From Verrucomicrobiota bacterium (GTDB lineage Bacteria > Verrucomicrobiota > Verrucomicrobiia > Verrucomicrobiales > Verrucomicrobiaceae), in NCBI GenBank assembly GCA_025360015.1, contig JANYCZ010000032.1, positions 1 through 64,000 of the forward strand: 64,000 nucleotides of DNA. The letters run 5' to 3'. The first letter of the stretch is position 1; each line of letters starts with the position of its first letter. Position numbers and translations under genes: made by a program. The notes below the pieces were generated by a model. That model was given only the letters and a program-made list of their open reading frames with translations. It was not told the origin of the DNA and did not search any database. Of this stretch, positions 32,762 to 41,035 are shown in pieces.

Positions 32762-35041
32762 TCACGCGGACGGCTTCCATGCGGCGATGGCATCCGGCGA
32801 CCGGGACTTCATCCCGAGGCGTTGAGTAGTAAACTCATCCGGCAGCAGGATTTCAGTGGCCGACCCGAAGTTGAGAGCACCCATGAAGTGCGTCTCGGTG
32901 CGCTCGGCGGACTCCGCCAGCCAGGCAAAGGCGCTGTGGTAGAGACTCAGAAAAGCGTCCACATAGGGGGCGATGCTTTCGGAGGCCTGCGAGGCCATTT
33001 TCAAACCGATGGAGCGCATGCTGGCGGCATCCACCAGGGTCATCGAAACACCCGGCATTTCCGGCAGCGGCGCAGGCATGAGATGCTCGTTCAGGGAGAT
33101 CGGCCTGCCGTTTTCAGCGAAAGGAAACGGCGCACCATCCATGGTGGCCATGATCTGGCGCACAAGGTTCATCATCTTGGGAACAACGGACTGCAGCGCA
33201 GTCAGAAAGGCGCTGGGATCATCCACATTGGCAAACTTCGCGCCAAGAGTCTGAAACGCAAAAAAGGTGGTGAGCAGTTCGCGGAAGGCCGGCAGCGCAC
33301 CGCTCATGGCTTCATAGATCGTGACCCAGCCCGTGAGATCACTGCAGCGCGTGCGCAGCCAGTCACTGAGGTCTGCGGGCTCGCTCCACCAGAGCATGCC
33401 CAGCGCGGCGGCAAAGCGGCGCTCCAGCACCCGCTCACGCTCTTGCAGCGGGCCCTCCATGTGCTCCATCACCATGCGCTGGCAGGCGGCCTCCGTCCGC
33501 AGGGAACCAGGGCTCGAGTCCGTGGTGCCAAACTGCATGCGCGAGACGGTGAACCCCGCGAGACTGAGCGTGGCGGCGGCTTCCAGATCGCGTCGCCGCT
33601 GCCAGGCCTGGTTCCACTCCTGCAAAGCCACCTTGAACTGAGGCCCCCAGGCAATGATTTCTTCGCGCACGCGTAAGATCTCGTTTTGCAGCTCTGGCAG
33701 CGCAGTGGAACTCATGGGCGTGCTGCCCAAGCCACACATGGAGCGCTCCGGGTGCGCGAGTCCGCCGAAGTACCGGCGGATGACGAGCAGCGCTTCTTCC
33801 TCACGCCGGTTTTGGTGGATGACCTCCTCATCCGCCACCATGCGGTGCTCATGCAGGTTCAAGCCCAGCTCGTGCTGGTAGTAAAAATAGGTAACCTGCC
33901 GCGAGAGATCCACAAACTGCCGGAGCACCGATGCAGCCGGCTGCAAATGGGAGAGATGGGCAACGAGGGCCGCACCTTTCACATTCTCACCTTCGGCCTT
34001 CGGATGGGCACCCGCCTCACCCGATTCAGCGCGTGCCGATGCCCGCGCCTTGGCCTCCGTGGCAACATGCCGGGCCATCAGCAGCGAAAGATTCTCAGGC
34101 AGTCGATGCTGAATGACGCCGCGCTGAATCTCCTGCTCCGCCGACTTCCAGGCACCACCGAGCAAGGCGAGCTTGCGCTGCATCCGTCCGTAAATGTCCG
34201 TGCCGATGACATTGGCACCGCAGCGTGCCGCCGATTGCTGAATCAGACACAAAGTCAGCGCACTTGTCACCCGGGAGGCAAGAGCGAAAAAGATGAAGGG
34301 AATCCTGGCCACCAGCATCCAGCCGCGCATGAGCCTGCGGCCCAGCTTATGCCACTCCGCCTCACGCTTGGGCTTTTCATTCAGGTGCATCTCCCACGCG
34401 TCACGCTCCAGCGCAGCACGGAAGAACCAGGCGTTCATCTCCCGCACGGCATGCACAAAGATCGTGCTGATACCCCCGGCATTGTGACTGAGCTCGTATG
34501 CCAGCAGGCCGCCCAGTTCGCGTTCAGTAATGACCGAAACCACCGGCAGCCCCAGATGAAGCATGGTGTGCCCCGTGAGGATGCCGGTCAGACCGCCAAA
34601 CATCGTGCTGCGCACCGAGATGGAGGTGTCCAGCCAGACCTGCGCGGGCGGGTGCGCCCGCAGATGCCAGCAGAGCGTGTGAATGAGCTCAAAAAGCTGC
34701 GGCTGCGTGGAGGCTGTGATTTGGATCGCCACCCGCGCATGTTTCGGCCTGGGCCGCAGCGGCCGCAGCATGAGCACCCAGGTAATCCCCATGAAAACGA
34801 ACTTCAGCAGCTCAGGAACCATGCCCCACTGCAGCACCCCTGTCAGCGCCATGCGGCCGGTGATCAAATAGACCTGCCAGCACATCCATAGAAACAACCC
34901 CGCCACCAGCAGCAGATAGCTGCACTGCAACGCCAGCGAGGCAACGGCCGAAACCACCAAGAGACCAAACTGCAACGGACCGCGCCAAGGTGCGATGCGC
35001 ACTGGCTTGTCAGGTTGCTGGGAGACTGGTGGAGCAGGCAT
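32762..35041 (-). CDS. M48-like membrane pseudopeptidase
   Basis: 759 residues. N-terminal membrane helices (FGLLVVSAVASLALQCSYLL, VAGLFLWMCWQVYLI, LLKFVFMGITWVLMLRPL) and a further hydrophobic pair at about 240-270. The M48 region is recognisable (VWLDTSISVRSTMFGGLTG, HTMLHLGLPVVSVITERELG). The zinc motif, normally HExxH, reads YELSH, and the downstream 'E..AD' site reads RCGAN, so at least two zinc ligands are missing. The long C-terminal half (about 350-759) is helical and charged with no recognised domain. Probably a non-catalytic relative of HtpX-type peptidases that binds substrates or partners. First gene of a three-gene operon. Confidence 0.68.
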   Translation of the reverse strand: MPAPPVSQQPDKPVRIAPWRGPLQFGLLVVSAVASLALQCSYLLLVAGLFLWMCWQVYLITGRMALTGVLQWGMVPELLKFVFMGITWVLMLRPLRPRPKHARVAIQITASTQPQLFELIHTLCWHLRAHPPAQVWLDTSISVRSTMFGGLTGILTGHTMLHLGLPVVSVITERELGGLLAYELSHNAGGISTIFVHAVREMNAWFFRAALERDAWEMHLNEKPKREAEWHKLGRRLMRGWMLVARIPFIFFALASRVTSALTLCLIQQSAARCGANVIGTDIYGRMQRKLALLGGAWKSAEQEIQRGVIQHRLPENLSLLMARHVATEAKARASARAESGEAGAHPKAEGENVKGAALVAHLSHLQPAASVLRQFVDLSRQVTYFYYQHELGLNLHEHRMVADEEVIHQNRREEEALLVIRRYFGGLAHPERSMCGLGSTPMSSTALPELQNEILRVREEIIAWGPQFKVALQEWNQAWQRRRDLEAAATLSLAGFTVSRMQFGTTDSSPGSLRTEAACQRMVMEHMEGPLQERERVLERRFAAALGMLWWSEPADLSDWLRTRCSDLTGWVTIYEAMSGALPAFRELLTTFFAFQTLGAKFANVDDPSAFLTALQSVVPKMMNLVRQIMATMDGAPFPFAENGRPISLNEHLMPAPLPEMPGVSMTLVDAASMRSIGLKMASQASESIAPYVDAFLSLYHSAFAWLAESAERTETHFMGALNFGSATEILLPDEFTTQRLGMKSRSPDAIAAWKPSA

Positions 35042-35078
35042 GGAAGGTCCAAGTCGTCCAAGAGGACGGTGGAGAGGA

Positions 35079-35116
35079 TAATTAACCTCGTTTAATATGG
35101 TAATTCTAGTTAATTA
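35079..35116. promoter_or_regulatory. AT-rich inverted repeat in divergent promoter region
   Basis: A perfect 8-bp inverted repeat TAATTAAC/GTTAATTA is separated by 22 bp. It lies in a sharply AT-rich patch inside the 142-bp gap between the divergent pseudopeptidase and sulfatase genes. The geometry suits a dimeric regulator or a UP-element-like promoter region. No regulator gene is adjacent. Confidence 0.45.
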
Positions 35117-35183
35117 TTGACGTTTAAAAGGCTTTAGAGCCAGCTAACGGGCAAGTTCTCGAACCCTGTCTCGTTTTCCTGTC

Positions 35184-36596
35184 ATGAGGGTTCTTTGCTT
35201 TTTTGCCGCTTGGATGGCTGGTCTGGCATCTGCTGCGGCCTCCTCTCGTCCTCCCAATCTCGTCTTCATCCTGACGGACAACCAAGGCGCCTGGACTCTT
35301 GGCTGCTATGGCAACCCAGACATCCGCACGCCGCACATCGACCAACTCGCCGCCGAGGGCATCCGCTTTACGCATGCCCTGAGCAGCAATCCCGTCTGCT
35401 CTCCCACCCGGGCCACATTCCTCACCGGCCTCATCCCATCCCAGCACGGACTGCATTCCTTTCTCGATGCCAAATTCATGATGGGGCCGGAGGCCTACAA
35501 CACCCTGCAGGAGTTCACTTCCCTGGGCGAAGTCTTGAGCGCCGCCGGTTACACCTGCGGGCTGAGCGGCAAATGGCACCTCGGCGCCAACATGACGCCT
35601 GGTGAAGGCTTCACCACCTGGACCACCAAACCCGACGGCAGCACGCTGGAGTTCTACGACCAGAAGGTCATCGAGAACGGTCAGCTCCGCGTGGAACCCG
35701 GCTACACCACTGACTTCTGGACCCGCAAAGGAGTCGAATTCATCCAGGCCAACAAGGACCGGCCCTTCTTCCTCTACCTCGCTTACAATGGTCCCTACTC
35801 ACTCGGCAAGCTTATGCTCAATGAGGCCAAAAACCGCCATGCCGCCTACTACGCCGACAAGCCGCTGCATTCCTTCCCGCGCGATGCCATGCATCCCTGG
35901 CAGCATGACAACAAAGCCTTTCACAACACCGATGCCGCCCGCCGCCGCATGGCCAGTGAAGTCAGCGGTGTGGATGATGGCGTGGGCGAGATCATGGCTG
36001 CGCTCAAGGCGAACGGCCTGGATGACAACACGCTCGTGGTCTATTCCAGCGATCAGGGCTGGATGGGCGGTCAGAACGGCATGTGGGGCATGGGCGATCA
36101 CTTCCGGCCCATCGGCGCGCATGAGCTCATGATGCAGATCCCGCTCATCTTCCGCCAGCCCGGCGTCATCCCACCCGCGCAGACCTGCGATGCCCTCGTG
36201 AGCAACTACGACTTCATGCCCAGCGTCATCGCACACCTCGGCCTCGGCGAGAAGATGCCGCAGCAGCCCAAATCCCCCGGCCGCGACTTCTCCCCCGCAC
36301 TGCGCGGCCAGCCACTCACGAACTGGGACAACACCGTCTTCTACGAAATGGAAACCACCCGCGCCATCCGCACCGCGCGCTGGAAATACGTCTCCCGCTT
36401 TCCCTCCGGCCCCCACGAACTCTACGACATGCAAGCCGATCCGCAGGAGCGTTTCAATCAATACGCCCAGCCCGGCACCGATGAGATCAAGGCTGATCTC
36501 TCAAAGCAGCTCGATGCTTTCTTCAACCAATACGCCGATCCCAAATACGACGTCTGGAAAGGCGGCGGTTCGAAGGCGAAGCGGCATGTCCCTTGA
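35184..36596 (+). CDS. Secreted sulfatase (formylglycine-dependent)
   Basis: 470 residues from ATG 35184. Signal peptide MRVLCFFAAWMAGLASAAAS. Metal-binding LVFILTDNQGAWTLGCYGNP (Asp with Asn where many family members have Asp), canonical formylglycine site NPVCSPTRATFLTG, GLSGKWHLG, and the second metal site VYSSDQGWMGGQ, where DQG stands for the usual DHG. The C-terminal part ELYDMQADPQERFNQYAQ is typical. It should cleave sulfate esters in the periplasm or outside. The DQG variant recurs in some arylsulfatase groups, so activity is still likely. No sulfatase-maturating enzyme gene is in the window. Confidence 0.92.
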   Translation: MRVLCFFAAWMAGLASAAASSRPPNLVFILTDNQGAWTLGCYGNPDIRTPHIDQLAAEGIRFTHALSSNPVCSPTRATFLTGLIPSQHGLHSFLDAKFMMGPEAYNTLQEFTSLGEVLSAAGYTCGLSGKWHLGANMTPGEGFTTWTTKPDGSTLEFYDQKVIENGQLRVEPGYTTDFWTRKGVEFIQANKDRPFFLYLAYNGPYSLGKLMLNEAKNRHAAYYADKPLHSFPRDAMHPWQHDNKAFHNTDAARRRMASEVSGVDDGVGEIMAALKANGLDDNTLVVYSSDQGWMGGQNGMWGMGDHFRPIGAHELMMQIPLIFRQPGVIPPAQTCDALVSNYDFMPSVIAHLGLGEKMPQQPKSPGRDFSPALRGQPLTNWDNTVFYEMETTRAIRTARWKYVSRFPSGPHELYDMQADPQERFNQYAQPGTDEIKADLSKQLDAFFNQYADPKYDVWKGGGSKAKRHVP

Positions 36597-36674
36597 GCCG
36601 GCTCAGCGCTTCGAACCCATGCATCCCGCGTGCCGTTGCCCGCGTCCTCGCAGAAAGAAGCGCGTCGAGGGACG

Positions 36675-36698
36675 GCATTCAGCGAGGACGCTGAATGC
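36675..36698. repeat. Hairpin with AGGA loop (family C)
   Basis: A perfect 10-bp stem GCATTCAGCG/CGCTGAATGC closes the loop AGGA. It lies in the 129-bp gap after the second sulfatase gene, before the convergent Q-rich membrane protein gene. A short partial relative (GCG-TCCT-CGC) sits at about 36643-36652. Confidence 0.7.
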
Positions 36699-36725
36699 AA
36701 CACTCCGGACGCGTGCGCTCCACTT

Positions 36726-38603
36726 TCACTTCCCCTCAAAACGCTTCCTCAATTCGTTGAAGTAGCGGCGCACCTGCTCGCGTCGTGCAGGCGGTAATGC
36801 CGCCTCATCCAGCGCGGATTCTTCCGCCTGGATCGCTTCGAGTGCGGTCTGGGTGGCGGTGCGGGTGGATTGTTCAGTGCGCACGCCGCCTTCGACGCTG
36901 CGCACGGTGCTCTGGCCTTCGCTGTTCTGCTGGGCGCGGACCATGCTTTGATTGTCGGTGTTCTGCTTGGAGGTGGGCGTATTGTTGAGGTCGGCTTTGC
37001 CACTGCCTGGCGGCAGGCCGTTACCGGGCATGGTGAGCATCGGCCCATTGGGCTCAGGCGGCGCGCCATCACCAGTGACAATGACTGTGGGGGCTTTGTC
37101 ATCCGGCTTGGACTCGCTAGGGACGGGGGCGAGCAGCATCGGGCCATCGCCGGGCTGGCCCTGTTTGCCAGCCTGCCCTGGCTGCCCCTGGCCCATGCTC
37201 ATCATGGGTTGCTGCTGCTGGCCCTGCCCTTGTCCATCCTGTGGCTGCTGCTGCTGCATTTGATTTTGCTGTCCGGACTGGCCCGCGCCGGGAGGATTGA
37301 GCATCTGCTGGGCATTTTGCGCCTGCCCGGTCTGCGGCGCACTCTGTTGCCCTTGCTGCTGGGATCCTGACTCACCCTGCCCCGCCTGGCTCATCTGCTG
37401 CATCGCACCATTGCTGCCATCCTGCTGCCCGGCGATGTTGCTGCCCGAATCACGCAACTGCTGGGCAAGCTGCTGCAGTTCCTGGCGCGACTGCTCGCGC
37501 AGCGCGAGGTCACGCAGCTTGTCGGCGAGCTTTTGGAATTCTTCGCCCGCAGCCGCCGGCTGGCCTTGCTGCATCTGATCCCCTGCGGCGAGAACGTTCT
37601 GGGCCACGGCGCGCTTGCGATCTTCCTGATCTGCCTGCTGCTGCGCTTCCTTGAGCGTTTCGTTCATGCGCTCCTTTGCCTGCGCACCGAGCTGCGGTGA
37701 TTTGAGCTGGCTGGCGAGCGCTTCCGCAGCCTGCGAGGCAGCCTGCGCATTCTTTGCCGCCACGGCGTCGCCGAGATCTGCGGTGTCGGCATGCTGACGC
37801 AGTGCCTCAATGAGTTTTTCCGAGGCCCAGGGTTCCTTGCCGCTGCCCAGTTCCTCCGCGAGTTTCTCCGCTTCACGCGCACGCTTTTCCAATTCGGCCA
37901 GCACATCGCGCGCGTCCTTGCCACCCGCGTTGGCGAGGTCTGCGGCGGTTTTTTGCAGCTTCTGTTTCAAATCATCGACCTGCTTGGACTCTTCATCCTT
38001 GAGACCCGCCAGCTTCTTTTTTTCCCAATCGGTCTGCGCCAGTTTCTTCGCCTCCTCGGCGGCTTTGCGCGTCATTTCCGCGTCCATCGTCACCACCTCT
38101 GAAGGCGGGGCGGTGACGATGCTGATGAAGCTGCCGACAATCGCAATGAGCAGCGGCACGGCCAGCCAGCGGTCCGGTCGCAACGGCAAATCGTGTGTCA
38201 TATTTCGCAATGCCGGGGCCAAAACCTCGCGCTGCGCGTCGATGTGAGCGCGGGCCTCCTCCCCTTCTTCGGCGTGCTGCTCAAACCACCAGGCGGAAGC
38301 GAAAGCCTCCCGCCGTCCCGCCGCCTGATCCCACAAGGCCAGCGCGCTGAATTCTCCGGGCCTCCGCCACCACACGTAGCCGAGACAACCGGCCAGCCAC
38401 AAAGCCAGGCCGAGCCAGGGAGAGAGCACCGCGCTGAATCCACGCAGCATGGCCAGCATGAGCAGTACCAGAACCAGCGAGACGGGAATCAGCGTCATGC
38501 GCAGCACCGCCAGCCAGCGCCGCAGCACCACCCACACCTGCACACGCTGTGCCACCAGGGCAAAGTCGGAGCTGGGCGCTGTTATCTGGCTCATGTGTGG
38601 CAT
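36726..38603 (-). CDS. Q-rich coiled-coil membrane protein
   Basis: 625 residues. Two N-terminal helices (LIPVSLVLVLLMLAMLRGF, PWLGLALWLAGCLGYVWW) and a third at about 149-167 (WLAVPLLIAIVGSFISIV). About 175-390 form a long charged coiled coil (AAEEAKKLAQTDWEKKKLAG, ELEKRAREAEKLAEELGSGK). About 390-520 are extremely Gln/Gly/Pro-rich low complexity, and a short C-terminal helix ends RRYFNELRKRFEGK. Proteins of this make-up accompany MoxR/BatA-type clusters in Planctomycetes and Verrucomicrobia, but none of those genes is here. An alternative start at 38594 would shorten it by three residues. Function unknown. Confidence 0.7.
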   Translation of the reverse strand: MPHMSQITAPSSDFALVAQRVQVWVVLRRWLAVLRMTLIPVSLVLVLLMLAMLRGFSAVLSPWLGLALWLAGCLGYVWWRRPGEFSALALWDQAAGRREAFASAWWFEQHAEEGEEARAHIDAQREVLAPALRNMTHDLPLRPDRWLAVPLLIAIVGSFISIVTAPPSEVVTMDAEMTRKAAEEAKKLAQTDWEKKKLAGLKDEESKQVDDLKQKLQKTAADLANAGGKDARDVLAELEKRAREAEKLAEELGSGKEPWASEKLIEALRQHADTADLGDAVAAKNAQAASQAAEALASQLKSPQLGAQAKERMNETLKEAQQQADQEDRKRAVAQNVLAAGDQMQQGQPAAAGEEFQKLADKLRDLALREQSRQELQQLAQQLRDSGSNIAGQQDGSNGAMQQMSQAGQGESGSQQQGQQSAPQTGQAQNAQQMLNPPGAGQSGQQNQMQQQQPQDGQGQGQQQQPMMSMGQGQPGQAGKQGQPGDGPMLLAPVPSESKPDDKAPTVIVTGDGAPPEPNGPMLTMPGNGLPPGSGKADLNNTPTSKQNTDNQSMVRAQQNSEGQSTVRSVEGGVRTEQSTRTATQTALEAIQAEESALDEAALPPARREQVRRYFNELRKRFEGK

Positions 38604-38649
38604 TACACCTCAAAACGCAGATGTGGCCAAGTACTTTGGTAGATTGCGC

Positions 38650-41016
38650 TCAATCCCGCGCCTTGAGCACGCCCACCATGTCCAGCTGCCGCAGCATGCG
38701 GCTGACGACGATGAAGGAGGCGCAGGAGGCGGTGGCAACGACGAGGACGGCCATGGTGTAGGTGTGCAGGCTGATGACGAGGGGCATGCGAATGGTCTCA
38801 GTGCTGACTTTGGCAATGATGAAGGTGGCCAGCCCCTTGCCAAACAGCAGGCCGGCGGGGATGGCGGTGCCGATGAGCAGGAGCAGCTCTCCCAGCAGCA
38901 CGCCAGCAATCTCGCGCTGGGTGAAGCCGACGACGCGGAGGGTGGCGAGGTCACGGCTGCGTTCGGACAGCGCGATGCGGGCGCTGTTGTACACGACGCC
39001 AAAGGCCACCACGATGGCGAGCACGAAGTAGAGCTTGCGCAGGATGCCGATGCTCTGCCCGGTGGTACTGCGGAAGGATTCGAGCTGGTCCTTTTTCACC
39101 AGCGTGACGGCGACACGCGGCGTGTCCTTCACCTCGCGCATGAATTCGCCCCAGCGAGACTGGTCCACGGTCATGTAGGCCCCGCTTACGGTGTCCCCTT
39201 CATGCATGAGGCGGTGCAGCGCATGGATGTCCATGAAGGCATTCACTCCGGCGAAGTCTTCCATGAAGCCGCGAATGGGCACGCCCACCGTGGCGCGCCT
39301 TCCTTCCAATGCCTCCACCTGCACCACATCGCCAATGAGTGCGCCAAGGGTCTTGCCGAGCTGCGCGGACATGACGATGCCCTCCTCCGGCAGCACGATG
39401 AGGCGGCGCTGCGCGTCCAACAGGCGGTTCAGGTCCGCATCACGCGGCAGACCGGTAATCGCAAGCTTGCGCGAGTGGTGGCCGTAGCGGATGCGCGCCT
39501 GCACCGCGCGCACGGGCTCGGCACGCAGCACACCCGGGAGCTGCTCCAGGTTGTGCAGCGCATCGCCTGAGCCGGGCTCGGCAAAAAACACCACCACGTC
39601 CTGCCGCTGCACGTCGTTCCACTGGTAGGTCAGCATGTAGTCCACGCTGTCAGCCATGGATCCCGGCAGCACCATCAGCCCTGTGGCCAAGGCGAGACCA
39701 AAGACGGTAAAGAGCGCCTGCACCGGCCGCCGCTCAATGTTTCTCAAGGCCATGCGCAGCGCCGGGCCGCTGCCCCGGGTGAGCCCCATGCGCTCCAGCA
39801 TGGAGGGCTTGAAATCCGCTGGCGGCTCCGGCCGCATGGCCTCGGCAGGGGGCAGCTTCACCGCCATCCACACCACTGTGATGACGCCGAGAAACGCGGC
39901 CACCGTGCTGACGACCAGCGCCGTGCCCAGCGCGCTGTAGTCCATGCGAAAGTTCAGCGCGGGAAAGCGAAAAAACAGATCGTAAACACGCACCAGCCCA
40001 CCGCCCATCCAGCGGCCCACCGCGCCGCCGATCAGCGTGCCCAGCACCACGATGACCAGCGCATAGTTCAGGTAGTGCCTGCCCACCTGCCAGGAGGAGT
40101 AGCCCAGTGCTTTGAGCTGCGCGATCTGCTCCCGCTGCAGCCGCACCAGCCGCGCCAGCACGGCATTCACCATGAAGGCCGCCACGCTGAGAAACACCAC
40201 GGGGTAGGCCACGGACAGCGCGCGCACCACGCGCAGCTCGTCATCCAGCCGTTGCGCGCTGTTGTGCTCCCGCCGCGTGTAGGCCCCCTGCGCGCCGTAG
40301 TCCAGCAGCAGGCGGTCCATCTCCGTCAACACCGGCCCGGCCTCAGCACCAGGTGAAAGATCTACGCAGATGTCATTGAAAGCACCGTCCAGATTGTAAG
40401 GCACGGCGATGGCCTGGTAGTTCATCCAGAAGACACCGTAGCGTTTGTTGTCCGGCAGCGTCTGGCCGGGCCGCGCCTCAAACACAAATTCAGGCGAAAG
40501 CCCGATGCCACAGACAATGATCGTGTCGCGATGCCCATTGATGATGGCCACGAGGCTGTCGCCAATTTGAAGCTTGTTCGCCAGCGCAAAGGATTCGCTC
40601 ACCACCGCCTGCTGTCTTTCATTGGTGAGCGGCAGCCGGCCCTGCCGGATGAAGACCTGGTTCAATGTCTGCGGCCGTCCCTCCGGCAATGACACCAGAT
40701 GCGCGGATGCAGGCTCCGTCATACCCGCCAGGTCCAACGTGGCATCCACCACCACCCGCGCCTCCACCGCTGCGACGCCGGGGATCTCCGCGACGCGGTC
40801 GGCCAGCGAGAGCGGCGCTCGTTTCAATGAGGCAAACACATCTGCCAGGCGATAGCGCTGGTAGTAGGCATCCCGCGTGCTTTCCAGCGTCAGCAGGATG
40901 CTGCGCGTCATGATCATCATCGCCAGTCCGCAGGCCATGACGAGACTCACCGCCACGATCTGCCCCTTCATGCGACCGATGTCGCGGAAGAGTTTCAAGT
41001 CGAGGGGGGTGAGCAT
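38650..41016 (-). CDS. FtsX/MacB-type ABC permease, tandem copy 2
   Basis: 788 residues. First helix IVAVSLVMACGLAMMIMTRS, then a large periplasmic domain, then three clustered helices about 265-390 (VAYPVVFLSVAAFMVNAVLA, YALVIVVLGTLIGGAVGRWM), a second periplasmic domain and three C-terminal helices (LYFVLAIVVAFGVVYNSARI, VLLGELLLLIGTAIPAGLLF). Two FtsX domains are present, as in the long DUF214/YbjP-like permeases. EIAGVLLGELL and the 'RDLATLRVVGFTQREI' loop are typical. It is a paralogue of the next gene, with identical length. An ATPase and adaptor would be expected but are not in the window. Confidence 0.88.
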   Translation of the reverse strand: MLTPLDLKLFRDIGRMKGQIVAVSLVMACGLAMMIMTRSILLTLESTRDAYYQRYRLADVFASLKRAPLSLADRVAEIPGVAAVEARVVVDATLDLAGMTEPASAHLVSLPEGRPQTLNQVFIRQGRLPLTNERQQAVVSESFALANKLQIGDSLVAIINGHRDTIIVCGIGLSPEFVFEARPGQTLPDNKRYGVFWMNYQAIAVPYNLDGAFNDICVDLSPGAEAGPVLTEMDRLLLDYGAQGAYTRREHNSAQRLDDELRVVRALSVAYPVVFLSVAAFMVNAVLARLVRLQREQIAQLKALGYSSWQVGRHYLNYALVIVVLGTLIGGAVGRWMGGGLVRVYDLFFRFPALNFRMDYSALGTALVVSTVAAFLGVITVVWMAVKLPPAEAMRPEPPADFKPSMLERMGLTRGSGPALRMALRNIERRPVQALFTVFGLALATGLMVLPGSMADSVDYMLTYQWNDVQRQDVVVFFAEPGSGDALHNLEQLPGVLRAEPVRAVQARIRYGHHSRKLAITGLPRDADLNRLLDAQRRLIVLPEEGIVMSAQLGKTLGALIGDVVQVEALEGRRATVGVPIRGFMEDFAGVNAFMDIHALHRLMHEGDTVSGAYMTVDQSRWGEFMREVKDTPRVAVTLVKKDQLESFRSTTGQSIGILRKLYFVLAIVVAFGVVYNSARIALSERSRDLATLRVVGFTQREIAGVLLGELLLLIGTAIPAGLLFGKGLATFIIAKVSTETIRMPLVISLHTYTMAVLVVATASCASFIVVSRMLRQLDMVGVLKARD

Positions 41017-41035
41017 GAGACGGGCAGGGAGTCGG

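Noticed and set aside
35184-36596. Inactive sulfatase because of DQG instead of DHG
   Set aside because: The formylglycine site CSPTR and the first metal site are intact, and DQG occurs in recognised sulfatase groups, so loss of activity is not supported.
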